From positions 1-5,130 of the forward strand of contig CAYGZY010000244.1 of the NCBI GenBank assembly GCA_964354485.1: a stretch of DNA of 5,130 nucleotides, given 5' to 3'. Under the pieces are notes generated by a model that was not told the origin of the DNA, searched no databases, and saw only the letters and a program-made list of their open reading frames with translations. The translations under genes and the position numbers were made by a program. Shown piece by piece: positions 5,084-5,130 of this stretch. The stretch comes from CAYGXH01 sp964354485 (lineage in GTDB: Bacteria > Bacteroidota > Ignavibacteria > UBA10030 > SZUA-254). Each line of letters starts with the position of its first letter. Position 1 is the stretch's first letter.

Positions 5084-5130
5084 TACCTGTTATTTAAATT
5101 TCGGGATGTAAGACGTAGCTGTCGCCAGTA
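5083..5130 (-). CDS. PilW-like pseudopilin, last 15 codons (partial)
   Basis: The minus strand from the right edge reads YWRQLRLTSRNLNNR and then TAA (5085-5083). It matches the C-terminus of the PilW-like protein at 2513-3112 in 12 of 15 residues, and the DNA in 36 of 48 positions by my hand count. As in the complete module, it is followed after 11 nt by a PilX-like gene. The rest of the gene lies outside the window. It is too short for an independent call; homology to the neighbour carries it. Confidence 0.75.
   Translation of the reverse strand, partial: YWRQLRLTSRNLNNR

Larger units (their letters stand above)
1296..5130 (-). repeat. Tandem duplicated PilW-PilX-like module
   Basis: Two diverged copies of the same gene pair lie in the same direction: the partial PilW-like end plus PilX-like gene (5130-3815), and the PilW-like plus PilX-like genes (3112-1296). 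Between them lies the PilV-like gene of the second copy. Both junctions share a short gap and a Shine-Dalgarno at the stop codon of the PilW-like gene. The copies have diverged well at the protein level, so the duplication is not recent. Confidence 0.75.

Noticed and set aside
1..5130. Search by eye for CRISPR repeats, tRNA, transposase genes and attachment sites
   Set aside because: No regularly spaced direct repeats, tRNA-like cloverleaf, transposase motif or terminal inverted repeats were found.

Overview
The window looks like a piece of a Gram-negative bacterial chromosome. Base composition is moderate, with AT-rich gaps between genes. The SRP RNA is the short, Alu-less type, and there are pseudopilin-like genes. 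Several genes have a good AAGGAG Shine-Dalgarno, which argues against typical Bacteroidia (they mostly lack one). The PilX-like proteins resemble those I associate with the Ignavibacteria/Chlorobi part of the FCB group, but that placement is a tentative inference. No mobile element, CRISPR array, tRNA or rRNA is visible.

Plus strand, 1-1286. The left edge cuts a membrane family 2 glycosyltransferase of the NfrB type (1-689); only its C-terminal 228 residues are present. After 51 bp comes an orphan single-domain response regulator (741-1109), and then the signal recognition particle 4.5S RNA (1177-1280), whose closing helix and T-run also form its terminator. The GT and regulator probably share a transcript, which may read through into the SRP RNA.

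Minus strand, 1296-5130. A head-to-tail set of exported, single-membrane-anchor proteins reads from right to left: the last 15 codons of a PilW-like gene (5083-5130), a PilX-like gene (3815-5071), a 193-bp AT-rich gap, a PilV-like gene (3124-3621), a second PilW-like gene (2513-3112) and a second PilX-like gene (1296-2498). The PilX-like pair and the two PilW-like C-termini are paralogous, so a PilV-PilW-PilX-like module has been duplicated in tandem and has diverged. The order matches the minor-pilin order of classical type IV pilus clusters, but none of the complete proteins has the usual G|(F/M)xxxE prepilin signature.

The two transcription units converge at 1286-1296. The best intrinsic terminator for the minus-strand operon lies at 1108-1139, beyond the SRP gene, so the operon's 3' end would run antisense across the whole SRP RNA. 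The duplicated pseudopilin modules and this antisense arrangement are the two observations most worth following.
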